Source of the DNA: Plasmodium malariae
Taxonomy: Eukaryota > Apicomplexa > Aconoidasida > Haemosporida > Plasmodiidae
Direction of reading: 5' to 3'
Assembly: GCF_900090045.1 (NCBI RefSeq)
Contig: NC_041782.1
Location: 124,001-188,000 of the forward strand
DNA: 64,000 nt
Of the stretch, positions 39,256 to 51,828 are shown piece by piece. The first letter of the stretch is position 1. Each line of letters opens with the position of its first letter. Position numbers and translations under genes: made by a program. The notes under the pieces are model-generated. The model saw nothing but the letters and a program-made list of their open reading frames with translations, did not search any database and was not told where the DNA came from.

Positions 39256-41313
39256 TTATACATTAAAAAAAATATTACTGATTTTAACAATGTTTTCCTA
39301 TTAATGGTTCCAATTTTATAATTATTATACTCTTGAAAAACTTATTATTCTTAAGAAACTATTAATTATTATAACAATATAATAGTAGAAGTAATAGATG
39401 AAAAAAATATTTTTCTTAGATTTTTGTTTTATATTGCATTATTGCAATTAGGTATACTATAAATCTATTCTTTCTTTTTTCTGCTAGAACATATATACAA
39501 AATCAAATTTATAACAAACCATTTAATTAACTAAAAAGGTATATATTTTAAAAGGTAAATAAAGACTCATCCTTTATTTTTGTAAAATAACTTTCGAGGG
39601 TTATAATATTTAATCAGCTGTAATATGTATTATTATCTATGAATGAAAAGTTTGTAAATTTATCAACTTATTTCATTTTCTTTTTAATTTAATATATATT
39701 TAGAAGAAATAAACTAAAATAATTATACATAAACAAATAATGTATAGAATAGTTTTTCAATAAACTTAATACTATCTTGATATAATAATATAACTGTTTA
39801 ATTCCGTTAGCAGTGGTATTGAATATAATTTTATATTCTTATATTTTTACATATATTTATATTAATATTTATATAAAGTTTTAGTTCTAAAATTTATCTA
39901 AGATAAAAAGTGAATTAGGAACTATCCTTTAAGTAACTCAGGTAAATATAAAGATTCATGTATTTAAAAGTTAATAATCTTCTATTAATAACTCATTTTT
40001 TAAAGGAGAGTTGTATTATTAGTTTTTCATATATTCATATTTTAACTATGAAAAAAATATTGAGATTTATTAAAATATTCATAAATAAAATAAGTTATTA
40101 AACATATAATTATCATAATAAATTTTTCATAAAGATGATCTCTTATGTTTACCTTTAAATAGGAAATACATATAACAACAAAAGAACCCATGGTTTTAAC
40201 TTTATTGAACGAAGAACTATATAATATACTAAAATTAAAAGTAGTATATAACTAATTTTTAAAAATAATTATCAAAATGTTTATTTACAACCATAAAAAA
40301 AAAAGTTAAAAATTTTGAAAATATAAATTACTTTACTAGATCAGTGAAGTAATATAAATTGTAAAATTCGATATTAAATTAACGATCGTGTATTTATTAT
40401 AATAAAAATACTAACGAAGCATTTAGGAATTCCAAAAATTGTACGTAAAAAACATGCTTTTACTATAACTACTGAGAAATATCATATCACATTTTTATGT
40501 ATCCGAAAAATATATTACATCCATTTTTTGTGGCATGGAACCAAATTACCCTCCAAAATAAATTATAATTCTTGAACAAATATAGATGATTCGAACTATT
40601 ATAAATATTTAATGCAGAAATTTTTACTTTTCTGTATCAAAATATATTTGTATATTATCTGTGTTACATAAAAACAAATTGTGTATATGCAGTTAATATT
40701 TTTTAAGCACAATTTTATTAATATTAAAGAAAAATTTTCATAGATCATTAAAAAAAATATTTCTTATAACGGTATACTAATTATAAGTAGCCTTTAATTT
40801 CATTTTTTTCTGCTTATAAGGATTATTCTAAAAAAATTACTGATACATATATAAGCAGTAAAATATATGACAAAGTAACTTACAATAATACAGTTATATA
40901 TTTCTTCTCCGAATTAAGTAATCGCGTTCGTAGTTCTTAATCTAGTATATATAGAGAATTACATAATGGAATAAGAAATAAAAAAAGTAATAAAACTTCA
41001 CAAAGAGCCCTTATTGAGTAATTGCTAAAGATAATTCATACATGCTAAATGTTTTAAAACTTTCTTCTCGATATGATTTCTACGTTCATAAGTATATGTA
41101 TACGATTAAATCCTATATATAATATTTTTTCAAAAAATATATATGTATCTCTTCCAATGAATTATATATAACATACATCAATATTTTGTCTAATTTATTG
41201 TATGCAAATCAAGAATTAACAATAATTTTAACCAACCTTTTCCATGATAATATGATTAAGCATTATCTTACTCATTGTCATAATCATAATATCAATTTCC
41301 AAATAATATATTA
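39256..41313. other. Intergenic, no gene seen
   Basis: The first kilobase is the conserved 5' flank of the fam-m gene (TTTTAACAATG and following strings recur before other fam genes). Nothing else is supportable. Confidence 0.4.
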
Positions 41314-41424
41314 TTATTCCCATCTTATAAGTTCACCCCTATTTTCTAATAATAATATATAATTTGTTGAATCTAACGTTTCGTCATTATCGCTCTAATT
41401 ATCTAAAGATTTATCAGAGGTACA
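41314..41424 (-). pseudogene. Decayed coding fragment, family unknown
   Basis: The minus strand reads nine codons, one TAG, then 26 open codons (SDNDETLDSTNYILLLENRG and six more) to a stop. A second frame immediately downstream gives Asn/Tyr/Asp-rich pieces broken by stops to about 41.2 kb. The composition is acidic and coding-like. No family was recognised, and confidence is limited by its length. Confidence 0.32.
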
Positions 41425-44400
41425 CTACAAGGAAAAAATAATATTTTTATTATTTATAATGCCAAAAATTTACTCCCACATAAGGGAAAATTTCTTATAA
41501 GTATATATTTGTATATATAACATGAAGAAGATAAAAATATATAGAAAGCCTTTTTCTATGTTATATTCATATAGCATTATTAAAATAAGAATTTATCCAA
41601 ATAAAAAGAATAAATGTATATGTTTTAAATAAAATATAAGTTTTTTCCATTCACTATGGTATTAATTAATTTTATAACGTACATATGTAGGTACAAATTT
41701 TGATGTATATATGCAAGGTATTGATAAAAGGGTATAGTTAAATGCTTTGATATTTTATTTAGTTAAAATTGTAGTAAATTCACCAATAAAATGCATACAT
41801 AAAGGATAAAAAAGAAAAGATCATATTATAAATATTATTTTAAATATTTCCAATAAAGCTCGTTATAAAAAAGCAACATTAAATATAATAATTTCTAGTA
41901 GAACTAATTTTATCAATAGATTCTCAAAAAATATATATATATCATAATGGTTTAAAATAACAATTCTAAATTTTTGTTATCAATACTTTTCAAAAAAATA
42001 AAATAAAATAAAATAGTTTTGAGCGTACATTAGTAATTTATTTTACAATTAGGATAAATAAAATATATGCTAAAAGAAGTGGTACATTAGCATATATTAA
42101 GATTATAGTTATTACTTTTTGTCTAAGGTTCCTACTAATAATATCTGTTATTTGTACAAGTTATGCACTTTATAAATTATTTTATAATTGAAAAATACAA
42201 GAATATTTTATAATGTATAATAGTATTCTAGGAAAAAAGAAATAAAGAAATAAGACAAGTTTTTTCTTACAGCATAAATTATAATTTAACATGTGCGATA
42301 TACCTAGGACATATAAAATATTTATACAACAAAAATTTCGAAATGATATTATAGGATTTAGTTTGCATACACAATATTAATTTTTTAAAATGTACTGTCT
42401 AATCTAACTTTTTTATATACTCCTAATCATATTGTTTATATGGAATACTAAAATTTATATTTAATTAAAAAAGATATATTTTTTTATAATAGCTAAAATA
42501 AAATTTATTAAATTTAACAAATACTAAATTTATATTTTCTTTTTTCATTTTTTTTTGAAAAAAAAAATAAATTTATAATATTTATAGAAATGATAATTTT
42601 GAAAAAAAGAATAAAAAAGTAATTGCAGACAGAAAAATGCAATTAGTAAATGTTATAATTTAAATAAAAAAAATTACCATAAAAAAATACTTTAAAATAA
42701 TTTAGAATATAAAATTATATAGATAAGATATATTAAAAAAATATATAAAAAATAACATATAATACAATAAAGGAAAATTCATAATTCATTATTTTCCTTT
42801 TTAATAGCATTATGCAGGAATTAATAGTGAATGTATTTTTTATTAATTTATAAATAAATATTACCACAAATCATATATTAAACTATAGCTTTTATGTAAT
42901 TCAAAAGAAATATGTAAAATCTTGAAATTTATATTATGCCATATAATTTTTATCATATTACAGTATTTCACAAAAATAAAAAAGTTATTTTTTTATTTAG
43001 TGTTTTCATAATTATAGAGTATATATATATTGGTATATATATAATTAAAAAAATTTTTTTTAAATTCCTTTAAACAATACCTTCATATGGGTGTCTATTA
43101 CATCGTCAAAATTTACAATTTTGTGATCATATAAAATAATACTATAGCGCTTTTTAATAAATAATAAAAATATATATAACATTTAATAATAAATATTATA
43201 TAAACATAAAAACGTCTATATATTTTCTATTTTCTAATATTCCGTGTAATTAATGGAATTAGTAATTTTTATAGCATTATATTTTCCTATATTATTTTAT
43301 CCATATTGTACTCATAAAAAAAATCAATGTAAATTTAAAACAGTTAGTCATACATATTCAGTAAAATGACAGTATTAACTATAAACAATTTTTATTTTTC
43401 TTGAAATATTTAGTTACGTTATAAGTGAAGTCATATAACACAGGTGATTAGCGTTATTAAATATATACATTTAATTCATATAGTTATATCTATTAATTCA
43501 TTTATATTTACACTAATGTATTAATATTTTTTTAGAATATTATAGATATAATATCATTTGTAATAATCATTTCCCATATATATAACTTTTGTTTTCATAG
43601 ATTATGTTTGTTCTAATTTAGCATGTTCTTAATGATATAATAATAGGGTATATGCCTTTTTTTATTTTAATATTTTTTTAAAAATTAATTAATTTGCTCT
43701 ATACATAGGTTCAGCGAAATTATTGTTTTTCTATTGTTTCATTAAGTTATATTTTTACAGTCATCCTTATTATACAACTACTAAATCTTTTTACAAAACT
43801 ATTGCAACCATGAAGTCTATTGAAATATGTCCACACAAACTTATATATGTTAATATAATCCCTAAAACTAGCATCATTACAAGTTTTATATATATGTATT
43901 TCATTTTACTCTAGAACTTTACAGATATTTATTTTTTCTAATTAATTTATTTTTTTCAAAACATATTTAACACTTTCTTACTACAGATAAGATAACATAT
44001 GTATATCTAAGTGAATTTAAAAAAAAACAAAAATTCTAATTATAATTTTTTTCTTTTTCGATGTTCCTAATAAATTCATTCATTAAAAGTAAACTTGCAC
44101 ATGTAATTTCCTTGTGCATATTATTTATTATTACATGTGTATATTTCTTTTGATACTATCTTAACAATGGTGCAAATTGTGAACATATGAATAAACATAT
44201 AATTACAGTTCATATATACTTACACTTATTTACTTATGCTAAATTATTCCTGTCATACCATGAAGAACTATTTAATTTCGTGTATTCGCTTTTATCTTTA
44301 CTTCTTATAATTTTGTAATTTTTGTATTCTTTTTTTTTTTTTTTTTGCTTCCTCTATGCTTACGATGAATGCATTCATTAATTCCCATATAAATATCGTT

Positions 44401-44496
44401 AATAGAGCTAATCAAAAGTACGTTAACAATTTTGACGTAATGTAAATTGGACTACATTTAAATGAATTTCCTTTCTAAATAATTAATTTTAAAAGT
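41425..44496. other. Intergenic, no gene seen
   Basis: An AAAAT pentamer tract lies near 41996-42015. The plus-strand frame at 43723-43914 is opposite a short hydrophobic minus-strand reading that starts with Met and could be an old leader exon, but nothing downstream supports a gene. Confidence 0.35.
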
Positions 44497-46202
44497 TTAC
44501 TGTTCAGGTGACTTATAATATATATCTATTTTTCCTTTTTCCTTATTAACATCCGTAAGAGAAGTACATGTTTCAACGAACTTCATGCATTGCTCTTACT
44601 TTCCATTGTCATTTATCTGAATTTTATCATCCTTTTCATACTCTCTTATGCACTTGACGTTATTCTAAATTGTTCATATCTATAACGGATGAACATAAAT
44701 TAGTAATATCAGTAATGGCATGTAAATAAATTTCCAATAGGCAAAAGTTTGTATACATATATATATATGTACACATGTTTTACCCTTTATGACATTTGAG
44801 CATAAATAATAAAAAATATACAAGGAAAAATAGTATAAAAAATGATATATATATTCGCGCTTGTCCTATACATAGAAAAATATATAATCGTGTGTAATAC
44901 TACCCTATTAACTTCATAGATATGAATTCAATTGTATACTTAAATTGTTTCAGTTATTGACATATAATTGTATTCCTATGATAAATACTTTATTTTATTT
45001 ATCTTGCTTTAAACGGATTGAATTAGCATTAGTGTCTTTATAAAAGTATTTTCCCCTTGAATTTCTTTTTCCGGTCACATAAAATGAGTAAAACAACATA
45101 AAAAGAAATTTACATATATCTGTATTAAGCTCAACAGTAATAAAGAATTTTTGTAATGATTTTATGAGATTAAATGGATAAATTAATCTGGCAAAGATAT
45201 ATCATATATGTTTTATTTGTTATTATTTTTAAGTGCCCTCTGTTTATATTAGACAACAAGCTTACATCGCCTCTTTTAATAATATAGTCAAATAATTTAA
45301 CATGTTTTTACAAGTTTAAAAGTAATGATAGGTATTTTGAAATATAAAGAAGTACATATATTAAAATATGCAAATGGATATGGTACACTATGTAAGTATA
45401 CATATGTGCACATACACTTGCACCTACACATAAGTACATACATGCCTGTACATATGCTCATATTTATACGCACACGTATATGTACACGATACAGTAGCAT
45501 GATTGATTATTATAAATTCTTTTAAAACAATTTTTTTCAGCTCTAATACGTCGATGTCTCGAGAATATACAATTACTTCCTTATTTAGTGGATTTTATGT
45601 TTTATATACCAATTAAGTCAAGCAGGAATAAATAAAAAAAAATTTGAAAACAGTTACATTTCCCTTTTTTTCAGTCTCTTTTGCATAAGACTTGCAAATG
45701 AAAATATATCTTCGTTTTTGCAAAAGCATCTTTGTAATTGTTTTCTTAATATAGAAAAAAAAGGGGGAAAAAATTAATTTCAAAAGTTTACAATTATACA
45801 TATATTTTGTATCATTATAAATAACATTTCATTTTATTTTACATTTTTATATATTTCTTATTTTCATTTTCTACGAGTTACGCATCGTTTCGTAAGATAG
45901 GAATTTGCTTACTCTCCATTTTCTACACCATCGGAGTAACATTCTTTCTACGTGAATAAGTTGTCTTGATAGAGATTCTTGTATCCTAAAAAAATAAATA
46001 TAAATGCTTAGGATTATCATATAGATAATTCATACCCATACATATTGATAATGTATGCAGTTCTCACTTTTTACAATTATTAAAATTTTTGCATGTATAC
46101 TCCATTAATATCTAAGCCTATGGTGAAAAATAGTATACCAAACACGGAAAATAAAGTAAAATTTACAATTATAGTTACATTTATCATTCCAATTATTACA
46201 AC
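44497..46202 (-). pseudogene. Relic gene of unknown family, copy 1
   Basis: Three coding-like blocks occur in order on the minus strand. The first, 46092-46202, is 37 open codons forming one membrane span (starts VVIIGMINV, ends GLDINGVYM). The second, 45661-45747, is 29 open basic codons (KKTITKMLLQKRRYIFICK onward). The third, 44497-44658, is 53 codons with a single internal TAA (VKCIREYEKDDK..., then EQCMKFVETCTSLTDVNKEK). The same blocks in the same order and spacing occur at 58.03-59.66 kb. An acceptor-like TTTTTTTAG precedes a further short reading near 45.99 kb. The layout suggests a multi-exon membrane protein with a long cytoplasmic part, now decayed. I considered STP1/SURFIN and PIR but saw none of their motifs. 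Confidence 0.5.
45370..45490. repeat. Alternating purine-pyrimidine tract
   Basis: About 120 bp dominated by TACATA, CACATA and CATGTA-like steps, richer in C and G than its surroundings. It has a diverged counterpart at 58.90-58.98 kb inside the duplicated relic block. It generates mirror open frames on both strands (45297-45500 and 45325-45525), which I do not regard as genes. Confidence 0.5.
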
Positions 46203-48732
46203 AGGTCAGGGTAATACTTGCATTTCAGTGTCTCTTCACAACTGCAAAATGCAATTTATTCTTTACCTTAATTTAGAAAAATATACACAAGAAATAATTC
46301 CATTAATATTTAATAATATGTTATTATTTTATTTTAATTTTTCGAAAACTAAATGCAAAAAAAAAAAGGAAAAAGCGGGGTAAAAAGGAGAAATATAAAA
46401 ATGAAATGAAAGAGTCAATTTAAGTTGTTAAGAACCTTTTATGGATATATATATATGTAATTTATATTTTTTAACTATATATGTTTCTATATATTAGAAT
46501 ATAATTCAAAGTTATATAAAAAATAAATATATATACAATTAGAAGAATAATAGATACAGGGAAAATTAAAAACTTAATAAGCAAAAGATTAAAAAAAAGT
46601 TTTTTTCTATTTTTTTTTGTTCATAAAAAATTTTACTTAATTATCAATGGCAAAGCGAAACCTATTCAAAATATTCTACTAATATTCCTTCTTGGAATTA
46701 CATTAAAACAGAATATTTCGTCATATAAAATTCATGTACGGTATAAAAGTACATATAAATGAAAAACTAATAATTTTAGGGAATAAAAATAAATAATTTA
46801 CAAATATCTTCTTCTAATTGCAAGATAATTTCTTATTAATATAATTTTTTTTTCAATTTTGCAATTCAAATAAAAATAGTTTTTATATCTTATATTAAAG
46901 AATATTTTTGTAACACATATTTCATTTTTATGTGTTAGGCTTATTCTTTCTTTTATATAACAACTTTTTTCAATTTTTCACATATAATCCATATATTTTT
47001 AAATATTTTTTAATTATTAATGTTATTAACTATTAATGTATTTTTAAAAAATAAAAGATGATAAATTTTAGTAAATTAATTTTAGAAAAATATAATAAAT
47101 TTTTTTAATGCTTAATAAAAAATAAAAATGGTTAAATAAGTTTACATTTTTAATATTGAAAACACGTACAGATACATATATGCGAATATAAATCTAATAA
47201 TATAATATATATACTAATATATAATGTATTACAACTTAATATTTATTTATATTATTATTCTTATACACCTAAATATGTAACAGTTTTAAATAATGCAACT
47301 TCAAATTTTTCGATTTTTTTAGAACATTCCCATTTTATATCTTATAAATATTACTAAAACAAAATATCGTATTATTTAAAAAAAAAAAAATAATATCGTA
47401 ATATAATTATTTTATATATATATATCGCAATAATAGAAGAAAAAATTTTAATAATATACAGATATAATTCATATTATATAAATAAAATACATATAAATAT
47501 TTTATATTAATATTTTTATTATAAATTTCTTCCCTTTCACTATACACACTAATTCGCATATATAACTCTGCTATTATCTATCACTTTATTATATTTTTAC
47601 AAAGAAAAAAACATGCATGTATTATTTTAATAATTAAAAAATACTTTTTAAGAGCAAGTAAATGTGATATCTAAAATGCGTATTAAAATTATATTGTAAT
47701 TTTCATATGATTCCATTAAAAAATATTTATTATGTAAAATTCAGTCACGAAAATTATTAATAAAACATTCATTTATGAAATCATATACCTTACACTTATA
47801 TAATATAGCGTTGTACAAAAAATATAGGGCTCTTAAATTCAACAAAATAAAACTTATGTGACCAAAAAAAAAAAAAGTTATATACCTATGCATTATTTAC
47901 AAATGCATAATAAATAGTTTTTTTAATTTCATTTTATTTAGATATGAGCGTTATAAATATTAATGCATTATTAATTTTGAATAAAAAAGTATATTCATAA
48001 TTATATATATTTTTAAAATTATAGTAGCTTCTTCTTCCTATCGTTATATGCATGAAAAATAGAAAATATGTTCAAAAAAAAAAATTAAATATATATTGTT
48101 ATATTTTAATAATAAACATAAATATTTTTTATTACCAATAATCATAACATAGATTCATACCGACATATATAAAATTTTATTACTATAAAACAAAATATGT
48201 ATACATATCAACAAAACAAAATATATTAACTTTCTTTCATTAAATAGCAAAGAGCATACATTTATTGATAATTTAAAACTAACAATATATTTTTTTAATA
48301 ACCTTAAAAAATAATAATTGCGCACTAGAACAAGATATACGATAGAAATCACTTTTTAGTTAGAATAAAAAATATCAAAAAATTTCTATATAATCTTTTG
48401 AAGTTTTCTATTATATATTAATTTTTATGTACAAAAATAGGGTTTTTATAAAAATGAATATAAATAGGAAATATATATATATATTATGACATATATATTT
48501 AACATAAAAAATTCATTATGATAAGAATTCAAATATATTAAAACGTTAAAATTCACTAAAAAGATATGAATGTATTTTATTCTTGTGTGTAATGTATGGC
48601 GCGTATATGCAGGAGTAATTGCAAAATTTAGTTAATTATAGTTATTTTAATTAAATATATAAATAACGATATTGCAGATATTACTTCATATAAACTATTT
48701 CCTTATAAAAATAAATATATAATCTTATTTAC
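46203..48732. other. Intergenic, no gene seen
   Basis: The plus-strand frame at 46093-46383 is the antisense shadow of the relic membrane exon. The rest is spacer and the 3' flank of the fam-m gene, with many AT and poly-A tracts. Confidence 0.4.
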
Positions 48733-49724
48733 TTATCTTTTCCTGAACCTAATTTTTTCAAATTTTTTAACTTTTTTATGGTAGTATATAATTAATAATA
48801 TAACTGTGCTACCTAATATAATGAAAGCTAATACATAAATTAGAAAAATCATAAAACTGCTTACATAAGATTCAGTTATGATCTTCACAGTCTTTTCCTT
48901 ACCCGCACTAGAATTTACCGTTTTTTTTACTACTTTTTCCATAGACTTGAAGAAACTACCTAAATACGAAGTTCTCAAAAATTTATGTAAGTTCTTGAAC
49001 CAATCAGGTGATAAGGGTTTCAATGCCTTAAACAACCATCTTTTTATTCCGTAAGAACAAGAATAATCCAATATAAGTGATATTAATAACAATACGAATA
49101 TTAATAGAGGTAAAGCATGTCGTAATCCGTATTTTTTAAGTATTATTTTTTTGTAAACCTTATCACTAATTGTCCTGCTCCTTTTAAGAAAATCCATATA
49201 ATCCAATTCTTTGAATATTTTTTTTTCTAAATGGGAATATTTTTTTGTTTCAAATATACAAGTTTTATTTTTCATAGACTGTTTATTATTTTCTTCATCT
49301 TTTGTTAAAGCTCTATTTGACAGTTTCATTTGTCTTGCGACGCCCATTTCGTAATAAGATGTATCATTTTTCTCTCGTATTCCATTATTTGGTAACTGTT
49401 GCATTAATCTTACACTTCTAGAAAGTTTATTCTGCCAACACGTTTCCAATAATCGATAATTTCTTCTATTCATTTTTATACCAAAATTGTGCTTTTCTTT
49501 CAAATATTTGTTAAACGTATTCTAAAAAATTAAAGCATATATTCGTAATTTAAAAGAATAATTAAGTTTATTCTAACAAAAAGTATTAACAAAAAAAAGC
49601 ATACAAAATTCATGAATGACACAAATTTATTTTTAAAATATTTTCATACGAAATCATCATAAAATTGGCAAATAAAAGTTAAAAGGAAAAACGCGACAAT
49701 TATAATAAATAGAATTAAATTCAT
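48733..49724 (-). CDS. fam-m-type putative exported protein, short leader
   Basis: Exon 1 is 49650-49724 (25 codons: MNLILFIIIVAFF... to CQFYDDF); the intron is 49522-49649 (GTATGA...TTTTTTAG); exon 2 is 48733-49521. It gives about 287 residues. Exon 1 is four codons shorter than in relatives: the place where they have ATG-GA(A/G)-CAA-AAA reads ACTCAAAAAAA, so the start appears to have moved to the next ATG and the basic M-E-Q-K head is lost. The PEXEL-like site is RLLET. Exon 2 has CIFETKKYSHLEKKIFKEL, DYMDFLKRSRTISDKVYKKI, two membrane spans and the tail YHKKVKKFEKIRFRKR. The frame is intact. Expression with the changed start is uncertain. Confidence 0.82.
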
Positions 49725-50157
49725 TATTGTTTTTTTGAGTCTAATTATTTATATTTTAATATATCCATAAAAGAATAAATTGACATTATTATAATCTTAA
49801 TTTAATGACAATGGAGAATTATTTATTTATTTTTTTATTATTTTTTATTTATTTCTAAATACATAACACAACATATATAAATATAATTTTTTTTTTTTTT
49901 TTTGACAATACCAAAAAATAAAAATAGCTTTAAATATATGTTATACAATTTCTATCTTAATTTTATTTTTTAAAAGATAATTTTGTTTAAAACAAAAATA
50001 TTTGAATGTATTCATAATAATTCAGAATATATTATTAAATTACTTAATAGAATAATTAAATAGTTCTTTCTATTAGATCTTTTAAAAATAAAAAAACATA
50101 TAGAAGTTCTTTATATTTCTAAATATTGAGATGATGTAAAATATGACGTGTAAATAA

Positions 50158-50205
50158 TATAGAATATGTAGAATATATAACGCATAGAATATAGGTAATA
50201 CGCCA
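50158..50205 (-). promoter_or_regulatory. Conserved upstream element of fam gene
   Basis: TATAGAATATGTAGAATATA then CGCATAGAATATAGGTAATA and CGCC, about 435 bp upstream of the fam-m start. It contains the repeated AATATAG motif and the AAT(A)CG(C) end seen in the other copies. Confidence 0.4.
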
Positions 50206-50744
50206 TTCTCTACATTGAAATGATAACTAATTTTGACAATGTTATGTTATTATAATTATTCTATAAATATTATATATCAGAAAAGTCTATTATTATTGTG
50301 TCATTTTATTAATAAAGTTATAATAAGGACAAATGTAAAAATCAAAAATTTTGCATAGCATTATATGATATATTAATTATAAAAATATCGTTCTTAAATA
50401 GTCCGTAATATATTTAAAATATTGAATCTATAAAATATAATCAAATATAAAAAACTATTTATATCTTAATGGTATATAAATTATAATTTTTTATTTTTTT
50501 AATAATTTTTTAAATTTCTTGTTTTAAATAATATATAGTTTATACTATTTAGCGTAAACAAAATATTTTAAAATTATATACTTAATTTATTATTTTATTT
50601 TTTATAAAATATATATATATATATATATAAAAGAAATATTAATGTAATCTGATGAACAATAAAATAAAATTCAAAAAATAAAGTAATTTTAAAATATATA
50701 AAATATTATTATTATTATTTTTTCAAAACATAATTAAAAGTACT
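50206..50744. other. 5' flank of fam-m gene
   Basis: Continuation of the shared fam 5' flank (a TTTTGACAATG string, then spacer), with an (AT)n tract near 50608-50628. No gene is seen. Confidence 0.4.
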
Positions 50745-51828
50745 TTTCCCCCCAATAAATCAGTTCTTAGGCATACGTTTTTACATACGTTAGTCGTAAT
50801 TTTTCTTTTTTTTTATTTTGTCTTCATTAGGAACAGTATATAGACAATTTATACCATAATTTCCTTAAGTTCTTTCCGTTCGAATATTTTCATATACATA
50901 CACCTTACTATACTTTTCTCGATTACTTTATAGTTTTTTCAATAATAACTTTCCTTTTAATTTATATAAATTCACTTTTTTAAACTAAATTAATTCTTCA
51001 TTACAATTATCACACTTCAAAAATATATTCACCCTAACAAAGGGTTCTTCAATTATATATATATATAATTATTAATGTTCATTATGTTTAGAATAATTCC
51101 TTTATGTCTTCCACAGCATCTGAAAGATTTTAATTTTTATCAATTTATTCTAATCTCTTTATATGTTTGATGGGTAAATATAAAAAAATTTTATTTTTTC
51201 AGCGTATATGCTTTATTAATGCATTCTTTTAATATTATTATACATATCATTACAAATATTTCCGTTGGTATTTTTATTTTACAATTATGTAATTCTTTGA
51301 AACCTCATTTATCTTCAAAACTTCCTATAATTGTCGTTAACATACTTTATTGAACTCCGTTACCACTTATATGCATTTCTCTCTTATATATCTTAATCAA
51401 TTAGTTAAATCATTCATTTAGGATATTATTCCATCATGAGTACTTCCTGCATTATCCATTTTTTTCATGTATATTTTTACATTACTTTTATAAAATGTAA
51501 AGGAGTTGTATTTACAGTTATTAACTTTCTTTTGCCCACATTAATATCTATATGTTTTCTTATTTAATCTTTCTGTGTAATCTTTAAAGTGTGTAATTTC
51601 CCTTAATTTTTCATGATCATTTTTTTCCATAGTTCGTTTAATATTTGAACAATAAATTAATATTCTATAACTCATTTTTTAAATTCAAATTAAACTCTCT
51701 AAATTATTCATGGTTGTTTTTTCTTTACATTTTGCAAGGAATACCACATATATTTCAAAGAAATGCCTCTTTCCGATCACTAATTTATCATTTTTGTATT
51801 TATCTAGTACTTTCATATGTACATCCAT
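50745..51828 (-). pseudogene. Long decayed gene of unknown family
   Basis: The minus strand is purine-rich and reads as broken protein over about 1.1 kb. 51685-51828 gives 47 codons from ATG (MDVHMKVLDKYKNDK...). 51541-51630 gives 29 codons from ATG (MEKNDHEKLREITHFKDY...). 51418-51540 gives 40 codons after one stop (CGQKKVNNCKYNSF...). Further pieces (LRYIREKC, VVTEFNKVC) follow to about 51.25 kb, and SNREKYSKVYVYENIRTE plus GNYGINCLYTVPNEDK lie at 50.77-50.94 kb. Cysteines and charged residues are well represented. The plus-strand frames at 51645-51976 are antisense shadows. No family was recognised, and there are more than eight stops. Confidence 0.48.

Noticed and set aside
45297..45525. 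Overlapping open frames on both strands
   Set aside because: Both arise from the alternating TACATA/CACATA tract, giving repetitive Tyr/Cys/Val/Thr peptides on either strand.
44497..46202. Relic as STP1/SURFIN or pir
   Set aside because: I did not see the tryptophan-rich blocks of SURFIN/STP1 or the PIR LYK|FTP junction; the membrane span and tail differ.
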